64,000 nucleotides of DNA from contig NZ_JAJEQM010000015.1 of NCBI RefSeq assembly GCF_020687385.1, positions 24,632-88,631 on the forward strand, given 5' to 3'. The DNA is from Hominilimicola fabiformis (GTDB lineage: Bacteria; Bacillota; Clostridia; UBA1381). Below, in pieces: positions 52,532 to 59,600 of this stretch. Position numbers and translations under genes: made by a program. Below the pieces are notes generated by a model. It searched no databases. It was not told where the DNA came from and worked only from the letters and a program-made list of their open reading frames with translations. Numbering within the stretch: position 1 is the first letter of the stretch; each line of letters starts with the position of its first letter.

Positions 52532-52621
52532 TTGCCTTGTCACATTCAAGCCATACGTTTACTTGATTAGGGCGGTATGCCGCCGCAATGTGTACAAGTG
52601 CCTTTTGTCTGTTCCCTTTGG
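52532..52621 (-). pseudogene. Remnant of a HIRAN-like gene
   Basis: 90 bp that match 54591-54680 of the intact gene at 85 positions. The translated fragment reads PKGNRQKALVHIAAAYRPNQ then VNVWLECDKA before diverging; there is no start and no second half. It shows that the element has lost or recombined a second copy. Confidence 0.85.
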
Positions 52622-52635
52622 GTATAAAAAAGCAC

Positions 52636-52664
52636 TGTACACCGCATTTAAAATATGCTATAAT
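52636..52664 (+). promoter_or_regulatory. Promoter of toxin-like peptide 1
   Basis: TGTACA, 17-bp spacer, TATAAT; RNA start about 52671, followed by a 5' hairpin GATTAAA/TTTAATC. Confidence 0.65.
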
Positions 52665-52754
52665 GATTTTAGATTAAAGATTATATTTAATCTCCTGTAG
52701 TGTTGGGAGTGACTGGGCGGTTGTTCTGACTTACGGGGAAAGGAACAAAATATA

Positions 52755-52817
52755 ATGAGTGAAAGCACTTTGGTATTAATCATTTTGTTTTTGCTTGTAT
52801 ATGTGATAAAAAAATAA
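52755..52817 (+). CDS. 20-residue membrane peptide 1, candidate type I toxin
   Basis: Encodes MSESTLVLIILFLLVYVIKK: short polar start, one membrane-spanning stretch, two terminal Lys. GGGGAAAGGA precedes the ATG. The leader of about 85 bases is structured (hairpin at its 5' end). An opposing promoter at 52926-52954 drives an RNA that overlaps the end of this ORF and its 3' region. A paralogue of the same length and layout lies at 55080-55142. Features are those of type I toxins (TxpA, BsrG, Fst groups) but the sequence matches none I know; toxicity is inference. Confidence 0.65.
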   Translation: MSESTLVLIILFLLVYVIKK

Positions 52818-52919
52818 AGCCGCCCATTCGCACATAATGGACGGCTTTAGGGTAGATATTTCATCTACGTTTTAAAACTTAAATTATAATAGAATGACCG
52901 TTAAGTCACTCCTTTATCT
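52805..52919 (-). ncRNA. Candidate antisense RNA 1
   Basis: Promoter TTGACA (52949-52954), 17 bp, TAAAAT (52926-52931) on the minus strand. RNA of about 115 bases with hairpin GTAGAT/ATCTAC and a terminator AAAGCCGTCC/GGGCGGCTTT with T-run inside the end of peptide gene 1. It converges on the peptide mRNA and should pair with its 3' part. Confidence 0.65.
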
Positions 52920-53135
52920 ACTTGTATTTTATCAAAAAATATATGTATTGTCAAGATAAAAATGTGATGCCATAAAAGCCACCTGTGCGGCGGAATATCC
53001 AACCTTTCCGCCGCTGGTTGTAAGATTTTATTATACACCCTTAAAACGACCGTAAAGGCTGATTAAAGGCATTTTAACCTTATCAGTAATATTTTATATG
53101 GCTGATACTGGTGTCATATCTATTTGCAGAATAAA

Positions 53136-53196
53136 AAAAGCCGCTTTATGCGGCGGAATACTCAACCTTTCCGCCGCCATAAGCGGTATTTTTATT
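53136..53196 (-). terminator. Composite GC-rich terminator after the 110-residue protein gene
   Basis: Outer arms AAAGCCGCTTTAT/ATAAGCGG.A enclose the GCGGCGGAA/TTCCGCCGC palindrome, with A/T-runs on both strands, directly after the stop codon at 53203. Confidence 0.75.
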
Positions 53197-53202
53197 ATAT
53201 AT

Positions 53203-53535
53203 TTATGCCGTATGTAAGTTATCGCCGTTGTTGTTTTCGCTTTCGGTGTTGTCTTGCGTTGTGTTGTTACTTTCAAGTGTTCGCTCGTTAAGGGACTTGT
53301 CTAAAATTGTTAGAATGTTAGACAAGTCAAATATCAAATTGTCTAATATTCTAAATAAGGATGTGGCTCTTTCGTATACGTGCCACACAAAAACTTGTTG
53401 CTCGTGTTCTGTTTTAAATCTTGGTGAAAAAAATTCGTTTCTGATTTCTTGCGATAAACACATTATGTCTATTGCCATATCTGCCGCTTTACCTATTTCG
53501 TCCACTACTTCTATATCTTTAATTAAATTATCCAT
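53203..53535 (-). CDS. Element protein of unknown function, helical
   Basis: 110 residues, mostly helical (about 1-80, with VDEIGKAADMAIDIMCLSQEIR and VWHVYERATSLFRILDNLI) and a disordered Asn/Glu/Thr tail. AAAGGAG precedes the ATG at good spacing, so it looks expressed. No family recognised. A small RNA is transcribed divergently from just upstream. The region 53536-53555 holds only the ribosome site and -35. Confidence 0.7.
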   Translation of the reverse strand: MDNLIKDIEVVDEIGKAADMAIDIMCLSQEIRNEFFSPRFKTEHEQQVFVWHVYERATSLFRILDNLIFDLSNILTILDKSLNERTLESNNTTQDNTESENNNGDNLHTA

Positions 53536-53555
53536 TTTAAAAACTCCTTTACTAC

Positions 53556-53584
53556 TTGACTTTTCTTATTGCGTATAGTATAAT
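53556..53584 (+). promoter_or_regulatory. Promoter of small RNA 1
   Basis: TTGACT, 17-bp spacer, TATAAT; divergent from the 110-residue protein gene. Confidence 0.7.
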
Positions 53585-53590
53585 TATCCT

Positions 53591-53650
53591 AATCCTTTTA
53601 GGACGGTGGTATTGCCTTGTATGAGTTGGTAACTTGTACAAGGCTTTTTT
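53591..53650 (+). ncRNA. Element small RNA 1
   Basis: About 60 bases: small hairpin TCCTAA/TTAGGA near the 5' end, then terminator GCCTTGTA/TACAAGGC with a 15-base loop (TGAGTTGGTAACTTG) and TTTTTT. The 3' part is almost identical to small RNA 2 (one loop base differs). No ORF of use. Confidence 0.6.
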
Positions 53651-53805
53651 ATTGCTAACAGCAATGCAACCGCCGCCCATAGACTATATAGCTTGTATAA
53701 TGTCCTCTAATCTCTTTAAGAGTGGCTTTATATAAAAAGCCTTACACATTATCAAAGCCGCCTTATGCGGCGGAATACTCAACATTTCCGCCGCTCATAA
53801 ACATT

Positions 53806-54240
53806 TTATATATCTATGTGTATTTTCCCTAAAATACTTCTTACACCTTTGTAAACCGACCATTTAAAATGTTCTTTCTTGTCTATCTGTAAGTATAATT
53901 TTCTAAGTTTTTTATATGTTTCTAAATGACGGTTTGAATACTTGCTTATATCACCAAATCTATTGCCATAGTATTCAGTTAGCCAATAACGTATATATCC
54001 CGGAACTGCATTTTCTCCGTTGAAAAAATACTGAATAATATTATCTTTGGCGGATATAGCACGAACACCATAATTAACCGAATGACCGTTAGAAAAATAT
54101 TCAAGGTGTTGCACTACATTGTTATATGCACTCTTAATATCGCTTTCATTTTCAAGTTGTACCGCCTTGCAAAAGAAATGTGTAATATTTTCTGCGTCTT
54201 GTCCCAATGACGGCAACCATACAAAACCATTATTTTCCAT
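53806..54240 (-). CDS. Element protein of unknown function
   Basis: 144 residues, mixed helix and strand, aromatic-rich (FSNGHSVNYGVRAISAKDN, RYWLTEYYGNRFGDISKYS). AGGAGG stands nine bases before the ATG, so it is probably translated. A copy of the GC-rich palindrome follows at 53767. No known family. As with the 110-residue gene, a divergent small RNA begins just upstream. Confidence 0.7.
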   Translation of the reverse strand: MENNGFVWLPSLGQDAENITHFFCKAVQLENESDIKSAYNNVVQHLEYFSNGHSVNYGVRAISAKDNIIQYFFNGENAVPGYIRYWLTEYYGNRFGDISKYSNRHLETYKKLRKLYLQIDKKEHFKWSVYKGVRSILGKIHIDI

Positions 54241-54261
54241 AAAAAAATACCTCCTAAAATC

Positions 54262-54290
54262 TTGACTTTACAGAGGAAATACACTATAAT
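54262..54290 (+). promoter_or_regulatory. Promoter of small RNA 2, inside a large inverted repeat
   Basis: TTGACT, 17-bp spacer, TATAAT. The spacer holds AGAGGAAATACAC, matched by GTGTATTTCCTCT at 54311-54323: a perfect 13-bp inverted repeat around the -10 and start site. Confidence 0.7.
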
Positions 54291-54296
54291 TTACTT

Positions 54297-54379
54297 GTGT
54301 GATAAATTGTGTGTATTTCCTCTTTTGTTGGCAAATGCACTTGCCTTGTATGAGTTGGTAGCTTGTACAAGGCTTTTTT
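54297..54379 (+). ncRNA. Element small RNA 2
   Basis: About 83 bases ending in GCCTTGTA/TACAAGGC plus TTTTTT (54343-54379), the same 3' module as small RNA 1. Its 3' end abuts the stop codon of the convergent HIRAN-like gene at 54382, so the hairpin may also end that transcript. Confidence 0.6.
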
Positions 54380-54381
54380 AT

Positions 54382-54825
54382 TTATGCTAATTGCAATGTT
54401 ATCACCGCACCATAATTCATATAGCTTGCGTAATGCCCTCTAATCTCTTTAAACATTGCCTTTATGTAAAAGCCTTTGTCTATAAGTGCCGATACCACAT
54501 AAGCAAGATTACGAGGGATACAACCTAAATTATAGTTATCCGAGCCGTTCACCGACACAATAACATTTACTGCGTTGTTATCGTGTAAGTTTGCCTTGTC
54601 ACGTTCAAGCCATACCTTTACTTGATTAGGGCGGTATGCCGCCGCAATGCGTGCAAGTGCCTTTTGTCTGTTTCCTTTGGTTACTCCAGCTACTTTACTT
54701 TCGATAGCCTTACCTTTTATCAGCTCCCAAGCCTTTTTAAAGGCGGCGGAAAGTGTTAAGCCCATTTTCTTCAACCTGTTTGCCATAGTTGCAACTATGC
54801 GGCGGATTGTGTGAATGTTCTTCAT
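54382..54825 (-). CDS. HIRAN-like domain protein
   Basis: 147 residues. Basic helical N-terminus (about 1-55) and a C-terminal HIRAN-like beta domain (about 65-145): VKVWLERDKANLHDNNAVNV, GCIPRNLAYVVSALIDKG. HIRAN domains bind DNA or RNA 3' ends. AAAGGAG precedes the ATG. The promoter (TTGATA-17-TATAAT, 54877-54905) is followed by a palindrome likely to be an operator. A truncated paralogue lies at 52532. Confidence 0.72.
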   Translation of the reverse strand: MKNIHTIRRIVATMANRLKKMGLTLSAAFKKAWELIKGKAIESKVAGVTKGNRQKALARIAAAYRPNQVKVWLERDKANLHDNNAVNVIVSVNGSDNYNLGCIPRNLAYVVSALIDKGFYIKAMFKEIRGHYASYMNYGAVITLQLA

Positions 54826-54853
54826 TGTGTTTCGCTCCTTTCGTTTTTTTGTG

Positions 54854-54869
54854 TAGTCAACCTTGACTA
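54854..54869. promoter_or_regulatory. Palindromic operator before the HIRAN-like gene
   Basis: TAGTCAA-CC-TTGACTA, perfect 7-bp arms, located between the -10 and the ribosome binding site. Confidence 0.6.
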
Positions 54870-54876
54870 TGATTAT

Positions 54877-54905
54877 ATTATACTATATTGTACCACATAT
54901 ATCAA
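54877..54905 (-). promoter_or_regulatory. Promoter of the HIRAN-like gene
   Basis: Minus-strand TTGATA, 17-bp spacer, TATAAT. Confidence 0.65.
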
Positions 54906-54953
54906 TATGCAAAATCACTAAATATGTACCCAATATATTGTACAAAATGTATA

Positions 54954-54982
54954 TTGCACCCTATATAATAACGTGATATAAT
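54954..54982 (+). promoter_or_regulatory. Promoter of toxin-like peptide 2
   Basis: TTGCAC, 17-bp spacer, TATAAT; the RNA begins near 54989 with hairpin CAATTAA/TTAATTG, as in module 1. Confidence 0.65.
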
Positions 54983-55079
54983 AAAATTGCAATTAAGAGA
55001 TTAATTGTAGGTGATAAAGAAATTTATGTGACCTTGATATATTGGAGCGGCGGCGGCTCTGTTTCGGAAGGGAAATATT

Positions 55080-55142
55080 ATGAGTGAAACCACAATACAA
55101 CTTGTATTGATTTTGCTTATTGTATGGATATTAAAGAAATAA
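55080..55142 (+). CDS. 20-residue membrane peptide 2, candidate type I toxin
   Basis: Encodes MSETTIQLVLILLIVWILKK, same length as peptide 1 and identical at the ends (MSE-T ... KK) with a different membrane core. GGAAGGGAAA precedes the ATG. Leader of about 90 bases with 5' hairpin; an antisense RNA promoter faces it from 55254-55282. Conservation of peptide, leader, antisense and terminators between the two modules supports real function. Confidence 0.65.
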   Translation: MSETTIQLVLILLIVWILKK

Positions 55143-55247
55143 CCGCCCTACTGACATAAGGCGGTTATTTGGGTAGAAATTGAATTTCTACAAAAAAATA
55201 ATAAAATCTTATTAATGCAGAAACGGACTGTTTACCGCTCCTTTTAT
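55134..55247 (-). ncRNA. Candidate antisense RNA 2
   Basis: Promoter TTGACT (55277-55282), 17 bp, TATAGT (55254-55259) on the minus strand. RNA of about 114 bases with AAAGGAGCGG near the 5' end, hairpin GTAGAAAT/ATTTCTAC, CCCAAAT, and terminator AACCGCC/GGCGGTT over the end of peptide gene 2. Same plan as antisense RNA 1. Confidence 0.65.
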
Positions 55248-55301
55248 ATCTAAACTATACCACATATAAACAACAAAGTCAAGTAGAAAATAGGTGAAAT
55301 T

Positions 55302-55505
55302 ATGACAGTTTCAAAGGCTCAACAAAAGGCAACCGCTAAATATATAAAAAATAATTATGATGAGATGAAAATAAGAATAAAAAAAGGTGCAAAGCAACTT
55401 ATACAAACCGCCGCACAAGAACAAAATGAAAGTGTAAACGCATATATAAAAAAAGCTATACAATCAAGATATACGGCTGATACTGGCGATAATATCGAAT
55501 TATAG
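55302..55505 (+). CDS. Ribbon-helix-helix (Arc-like) DNA-binding protein
   Basis: 67 residues. Central RHH pattern (about 21-58): a strand KIRIKKG, then AKQLIQTAAQEQNESVNAYI with the typical turn before the second helix (VNAYIKKAIQSRY). Such proteins are repressors, copy-number regulators or antitoxins. AGGTG stands before the ATG. Divergent from antisense RNA 2. The end of the gene resembles sequence in the segmental duplication at 52336. Confidence 0.72.
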   Translation: MTVSKAQQKATAKYIKNNYDEMKIRIKKGAKQLIQTAAQEQNESVNAYIKKAIQSRYTADTGDNIEL

Positions 55506-55508
55506 CAT

Positions 55509-55570
55509 AAAAGCCGCCTTGTGCGGCGGAATACTCAACCTTTCCGCCGCCGCAAGCGGCTTTTTCTTTT
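55509..55570 (+). terminator. Terminator of the RHH gene
   Basis: Outer arms AAAGCCGC.TT/AAGCGGCTTT enclose the GC-rich palindrome, followed by TTTTTCTTTT. Confidence 0.8.
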
Positions 55571-55735
55571 ACATATATTTAAAACGCGCAAAAACACATT
55601 TAAAAATCATTCAAATATCAAGCAATATAGGTACTTACCTTTTTAATAAAAACGTCTTTTATGCGCAATTATGTGCTAATTCGCACATAAAACATATATA
55701 AACCGTTATATTATACACATATAACAATAAAAAAG

Positions 55736-56908
55736 TTAAAATAAAACGCTCATTTTCTCAATCTCATTTCTTGCGTGTTCATCTGTTGTATGTGCGTACC
55801 TGTTAAGGGTGGTTTGAATGTCTGCGTGTCCTAACAAGGTGCTTAAAGTCTTTATATCCATACCGCTTTCAACCGCTCTTGTAGCGAATGTATGCCGCAA
55901 TGCGTGAAAATTCACACCGTCAAGCTTTACCGCCGCCGTAAAGCCTTTAAATATCTTCTGTATCTGTCTTGGCTCAACATATCCGCCAAGCTCATTACAT
56001 ACAACATAACACTTTTTATCATATGCACTCCCAGCAAGCAACTTTTCAGCCGTAATATTTTTATAATGTTTCTTCAATTCCGAAATTAAAGCCATTTGCA
56101 TAGGTATCACCCTATCAGATTTACGGCTTTTGGGCGGTGTAATTTTTATTTCTGTACCTTTTCCGTCTTTCTTTTGTACCCTCATAAGGGTTTTATTTAC
56201 CGTTATAACTCCTCTTTCAAAATCAATGTCATTCCACGTTAAAGCAGAGATTTCACCCTCTCTCATACCAGTACATAAGGCAATAAATACAATAACTTTA
56301 AAGCGACTGTCAGAAGTTTTGACATACTCCAGTAATCGCCGTTGTTCCTCTCTTGTCAATACACGCATTTCCTTTTTTTCAGCCTTTGGAAGTGCAATAT
56401 ATTCCGCTGGATTGCGGTGTATTATATCACTTATAATAGCTTGCTTAAATGCCGTTACTAACATTGTTTTCATATTCTTTAAAGTTTTCACACTTAAAGG
56501 CTTTTTTGTTCTTGGGTTAATTTCCGCCGCCTTTTTATTAAAAAAGTCTTGCAACATATCAAGGCTTAATATTTGCAAACGAAGTCCGCCTATTGCTGGT
56601 GTTATATGGTTTTCTATTATCCCCTTGTAACTGATGTATGTTGATTGTGTTAAGCTGGTGTCTTTATACGTTTTAAGCCACCTGTCAAGCCATTGTGCAA
56701 CTGTTATCTTTGTAGGCTCAATAAATGTATTTGCATTAATTTCATTTTGAACTTTTACAAGTCGTTCCTCTACTTCTTCATATGTCTTTGCATAAATTTC
56801 ACCGTATGTCATACGTCCGTTTCTGTCTATTCCTTTTTCGTAACGTCCTCGCCAGTATTCATACTTACCCTTATGGCATTTCGATATATTTAACCCTTTT
56901 CTCGGCAT
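55736..56908 (-). CDS. int: Tyrosine-type integrase
   Basis: 390 residues, Tn916-type layout: N-terminal arm-binding domain (about 1-60, [17 protein letters not shown]), SAM-like core-binding domain (about 65-165), catalytic domain (about 175-390) with Arg in [21 protein letters not shown] and [10 protein letters not shown], and the Tyr nucleophile in LNRYAH. It should catalyse insertion at the tRNA-fMet 3' end. ATG at 56908 follows GGGGTG; the in-frame GTG at 56917 overlaps the repressor stop. It lies in the middle of the element rather than beside an att site, which is unusual. Confidence 0.93.
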   Translation of the reverse strand: MPRKGLNISKCHKGKYEYWRGRYEKGIDRNGRMTYGEIYAKTYEEVEERLVKVQNEINANTFIEPTKITVAQWLDRWLKTYKDTSLTQSTYISYKGIIENHITPAIGGLRLQILSLDMLQDFFNKKAAEINPRTKKPLSVKTLKNMKTMLVTAFKQAIISDIIHRNPAEYIALPKAEKKEMRVLTREEQRRLLEYVKTSDSRFKVIVFIALCTGMREGEISALTWNDIDFERGVITVNKTLMRVQKKDGKGTEIKITPPKSRKSDRVIPMQMALISELKKHYKNITAEKLLAGSAYDKKCYVVCNELGGYVEPRQIQKIFKGFTAAVKLDGVNFHALRHTFATRAVESGMDIKTLSTLLGHADIQTTLNRYAHTTDEHARNEIEKMSVLF

Positions 56909-56913
56909 ATTAA

Positions 56914-57528
56914 TCACCCCATTAATTCATCAGCAGACTTTACCAAATTCAAATATTTTTCTTTTAACCTTTTCGCTATACTGTCGATATACTTTTCTAT
57001 TTCCAACTCTCTCAACTCACAAGCATTAAATCTATTCATCGGAAATAACATATTGAGTATAGTTGTACGTTGCTCTATATCCATATCAAAAATATCTGAT
57101 AATTTCTTATCGCATATATCAGACCAATCAATATCAATAGTCGGTTTCTTTTCTTTCTTGTCATTTATTAAATTTACAAATCTAAGAAAATCACCGCCAC
57201 ATATAACAGTATCTATAACTTCCGCCGCCGCATTATTGGTTTCTTTTAAGGATTGTTCTAATATTGTTAATGAAAAATCATTCAAACCTGTAACCTTGCT
57301 TATATCTATATTTTCTTTATCTTTTGCGTTTATTAAGCCAAGCAAATAATCAGTTGAAACACCAAAATATTTTGAAACCGAGATAATAAAATCACTATCT
57401 GGTTTTCTTTGCTCATTTTCATAAAATGAAATAGACATACTTGACACGTTTAAAATCTTTGCCAATTCTTGCTGAGTTAGTCCCTCTGACGTTCTTAACT
57501 CCTTTAGCCTTTTACCAATCATAAACAT
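56914..57528 (-). CDS. XRE-family repressor
   Basis: 204 residues. HTH_3 domain (about 5-62: [32 protein letters not shown]) and a long C-terminal helical region with no peptidase motif. Likely controls element genes through the divergent promoter region. AGGAG is four bases from the first ATG and ten from the ATG at 57522, so the start is ambiguous. Stop is six bases from the integrase start: one transcript. Confidence 0.85.
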   Translation of the reverse strand: MFMIGKRLKELRTSEGLTQQELAKILNVSSMSISFYENEQRKPDSDFIISVSKYFGVSTDYLLGLINAKDKENIDISKVTGLNDFSLTILEQSLKETNNAAAEVIDTVICGGDFLRFVNLINDKKEKKPTIDIDWSDICDKKLSDIFDMDIEQRTTILNMLFPMNRFNACELRELEIEKYIDSIAKRLKEKYLNLVKSADELMG

Positions 57529-57556
57529 ACCGCTCCTAAATTTAAGTTATAAGTAT

Positions 57557-57663
57557 ATAATACATAAAAAAATATAAATAGTCAATAACAAGATAAAACA
57601 AATGTTATTATTTATATTAAAACATAACTTTTGTATTGACAACATAATAAAATGTGATATAAT
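57557..57663. promoter_or_regulatory. Divergent promoters of repressor and excisionase-like gene
   Basis: Minus strand: TTGACT (57580-57585), 17 bp, TATTAT (57557-57562). Plus strand: TTGACA (57636-57641), 16 bp, TATAAT (57658-57663). ATAACTT/AAGTTAT motifs at 57545 and 57625 could be repressor sites. Typical lysogeny-type switch layout. Confidence 0.6.
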
Positions 57664-57728
57664 GTATTATAATAATAGTTTATTATTTTTTTTATTAAAC
57701 AAAAGATATTACAAAGGAAGTGAAAACA

Positions 57729-57956
57729 ATGCAAGAACAAGTTATTAAAACCAAAACAAATTACACCAATGCGAATGATTTACCACTTTGTCTAAAAGTT
57801 TCCGACATTGCGGCGGTTATGAGTATCAGTCCTGTTACTGCGTATAACCTTGTAAAGACAGAGGGTTTTCCTCGCATAAAATTAGGTAGACGTATAGTAA
57901 TACCGAAAGACGCTTTCTTCAACTGGTTACATAACCAAACACAAACAACACTATAA
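57729..57956 (+). CDS. Excisionase-family helix-turn-helix protein
   Basis: 75 residues. MerR-like winged helix of the excisionase family (about 22-70): LKVSDIAAVMSISPVTAYNL, then FPRIKLGRRIVIPKDAF. Probably directs excision with the integrase, or activates element genes. ATG at 57729 is ten bases after AAAGGA; the in-frame GTG at 57720 touches that site. Confidence 0.85.
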   Translation: MQEQVIKTKTNYTNANDLPLCLKVSDIAAVMSISPVTAYNLVKTEGFPRIKLGRRIVIPKDAFFNWLHNQTQTTL

Positions 57957-58027
57957 CAAAAAGGACTTGCGGCGGCGGAAATGTTGAATATGCCGCCGCA
58001 CTATATTTAAGATTGGAGTGATTTAAA

Positions 58028-58306
58028 ATGAAAAAAACAAAACCAACACCAACATATTATGCAATTATTCCAGCACCAGTGAGATATGATAACACGCTGA
58101 CTGACAAAGCAAAGATATTATACGGTGAGCTTACCACTTGTTCAAATATTTACGGATATTGCACTGTTGACAATAAATATCTTTCCGAAGTATGCGAAAT
58201 AAGTAACAGACGTGTAGAGCAGTGTTTAAACCTCTTAGAAACAAAGGGATATATAGCGATTGACACCACCGAAAACCACAGACACCTTTATTTATTGGTG
58301 GCTTAG
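58028..58306 (+). CDS. Small winged-helix protein related to the initiator
   Basis: 92 residues, one HTH_36-like domain: YYAIIPAPVRYDNTLTDKAK, ILYGELT, GYCTVDNKYLSEVCEIS. It matches each half of the 344-residue protein encoded next, so it is probably a product of domain duplication. GGAG precedes the ATG. Role likely replication or regulation. Confidence 0.75.
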   Translation: MKKTKPTPTYYAIIPAPVRYDNTLTDKAKILYGELTTCSNIYGYCTVDNKYLSEVCEISNRRVEQCLNLLETKGYIAIDTTENHRHLYLLVA

Positions 58307-58342
58307 TATAATAACATACCATTCTAAAGGGAGTAATTTAAA

Positions 58343-59377
58343 ATGAATACAAACAATAATAAACCGAATAACTTTTCAGTTGTTCCAGCGGCGGTATTAC
58401 TTAATGATACAATAACAGACAAAGCAAAAATACTGTATAGTGAAATATCTGCTTTGTGCAACAAAAAAGGTTGTTGCTGGGCAACTAATGATTATTTTGA
58501 AAAATTATACGAATGTTCAAAGATTACTGTTATTAGGGCAATTAACGCTTTAAAAGAAAATGGCTATATAAAAGTTATCCGAAAGAATAGACAACGAATA
58601 ATACAGTTAGCCGCCCTAAAAGAAAAAGGCTCTACATTTTCGGTTATTCCAGCGGCGGTGAGATATGATAACAAGCTGACAGACAAAGCAAAGATATTAT
58701 ACGGCACTATAACCGCATATTGTGACAAAAAAGGGTATTGCTGGGCAACTAATAAAGATTTTACGGAGCAATATAAATGCACAACCAAGCAAATTATAAG
58801 ATTGATAAAATCACTTGAAAACAACAAGCATTTAAAAATTGAACGTACAAGCAACAACCGAAAGATATATATTAACAACTTAGATAAGCGGACAAAAATG
58901 TCCGCCCCCCCGGAAGAAAACTTCCGCCCCCCGGACAAAAATGTCACGGAGGAGGGACATTTTTGCAACTTTTGGAGGGACATTTTTGATACCCATAATA
59001 ATATAAAGAATAACATAAATAATAATAATGGTTTTGCCAACGTCAAAACGGTGTGTTTCTCTGATGAAAAAATTGAAATTTACGACATCACCGAAAAAAT
59101 CATAGACTTGTATTTTGACATTTACGAAGAATACAAACTCAACCGACACCCAGCGTTGACCGCTGAAAATAAACTAAAGGTACAAACAAAGCTAAGTGCT
59201 TTTATTGATGAATACGATTGGGGGAACGGTTTCGACAGCGACTTAGAACTCTGGGAAAATATGATAATTGCCTTTTTTAACAATGTTACATCAGACGGTA
59301 ATATTAACCTTTTTTCAGAAGAAAGCATTTTGCAATTTCGTTATCTTGAAATCAGCGGCAACCGTTTAGACTACTAA
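58343..59377 (+). CDS. Replication-initiator-like protein with two HTH_36 domains
   Basis: 344 residues. Two tandem winged-helix domains (about 10-90 and 100-180), each with the string ..F SVxPAAV..D..TDKAKILY... CWATN.. F, followed by a linker rich in Asn and a C-terminal helical region (about 235-344). Layout resembles plasmid and phage initiators of the HTH_36/DnaD kind. GGGAG precedes the ATG. The intergenic region behind it carries a DnaA box, which fits a replication role. Confidence 0.75.
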   Translation: MNTNNNKPNNFSVVPAAVLLNDTITDKAKILYSEISALCNKKGCCWATNDYFEKLYECSKITVIRAINALKENGYIKVIRKNRQRIIQLAALKEKGSTFSVIPAAVRYDNKLTDKAKILYGTITAYCDKKGYCWATNKDFTEQYKCTTKQIIRLIKSLENNKHLKIERTSNNRKIYINNLDKRTKMSAPPEENFRPPDKNVTEEGHFCNFWRDIFDTHNNIKNNINNNNGFANVKTVCFSDEKIEIYDITEKIIDLYFDIYEEYKLNRHPALTAENKLKVQTKLSAFIDEYDWGNGFDSDLELWENMIIAFFNNVTSDGNINLFSEESILQFRYLEISGNRLDY

Positions 59378-59600
59378 ACACGCTTTTAATACCACTATTG
59401 CAAAGCCAGCGGCGGTAAGGAATTTTCAAGGGCGGAAGTTTTCTTCCACCGAAAACGTCTTTAAACACTGTCTACAAAATCAAATGTTTTCCGATACATC
59501 AAAATTACATACAAACCACCGCTTGAAAACGTGTATTTTATCCACAAATATAAAATATATGTTTTCATAGACACATTACAACTAAAGGGAGTTAATTAAT
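59378..59600. other. Non-coding region with DnaA box, candidate origin
   Basis: 223 bases without a gene between initiator-like and recombinase genes. Contains TTATCCACA (59538-59546), a perfect DnaA box, inside AT-rich DNA, and repeated CCGAAAACGT / GAAAACGTGT strings. Only one box is certain, so origin status is a guess. Confidence 0.35.

Larger units (their letters stand above)
52336..53139. repeat. Segmental duplication of about 160 bp
   Basis: Copies at 52336-52493 and 52973-53139. Each starts with the GC-rich palindrome, runs through GGCATTTTAACCTTATCAGT and TATATGGCTGATACTG, and ends ATCTATTTGCAGAATAAAAAA. The string GGCTGATACTGG also ends the RHH gene at 55480, so these may be decayed tails of similar genes. 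Confidence 0.8.

Noticed and set aside
53094..53276. 60-residue minus-strand ORF
   Set aside because: Overlaps the end of the 110-residue gene out of frame and reads through the GC-rich terminator; no ribosome site.
52350..55550. CRISPR array from repeated palindromes
   Set aside because: Copies are irregularly spaced by hundreds of bases, lie at gene ends in both directions, and no cas genes are present.
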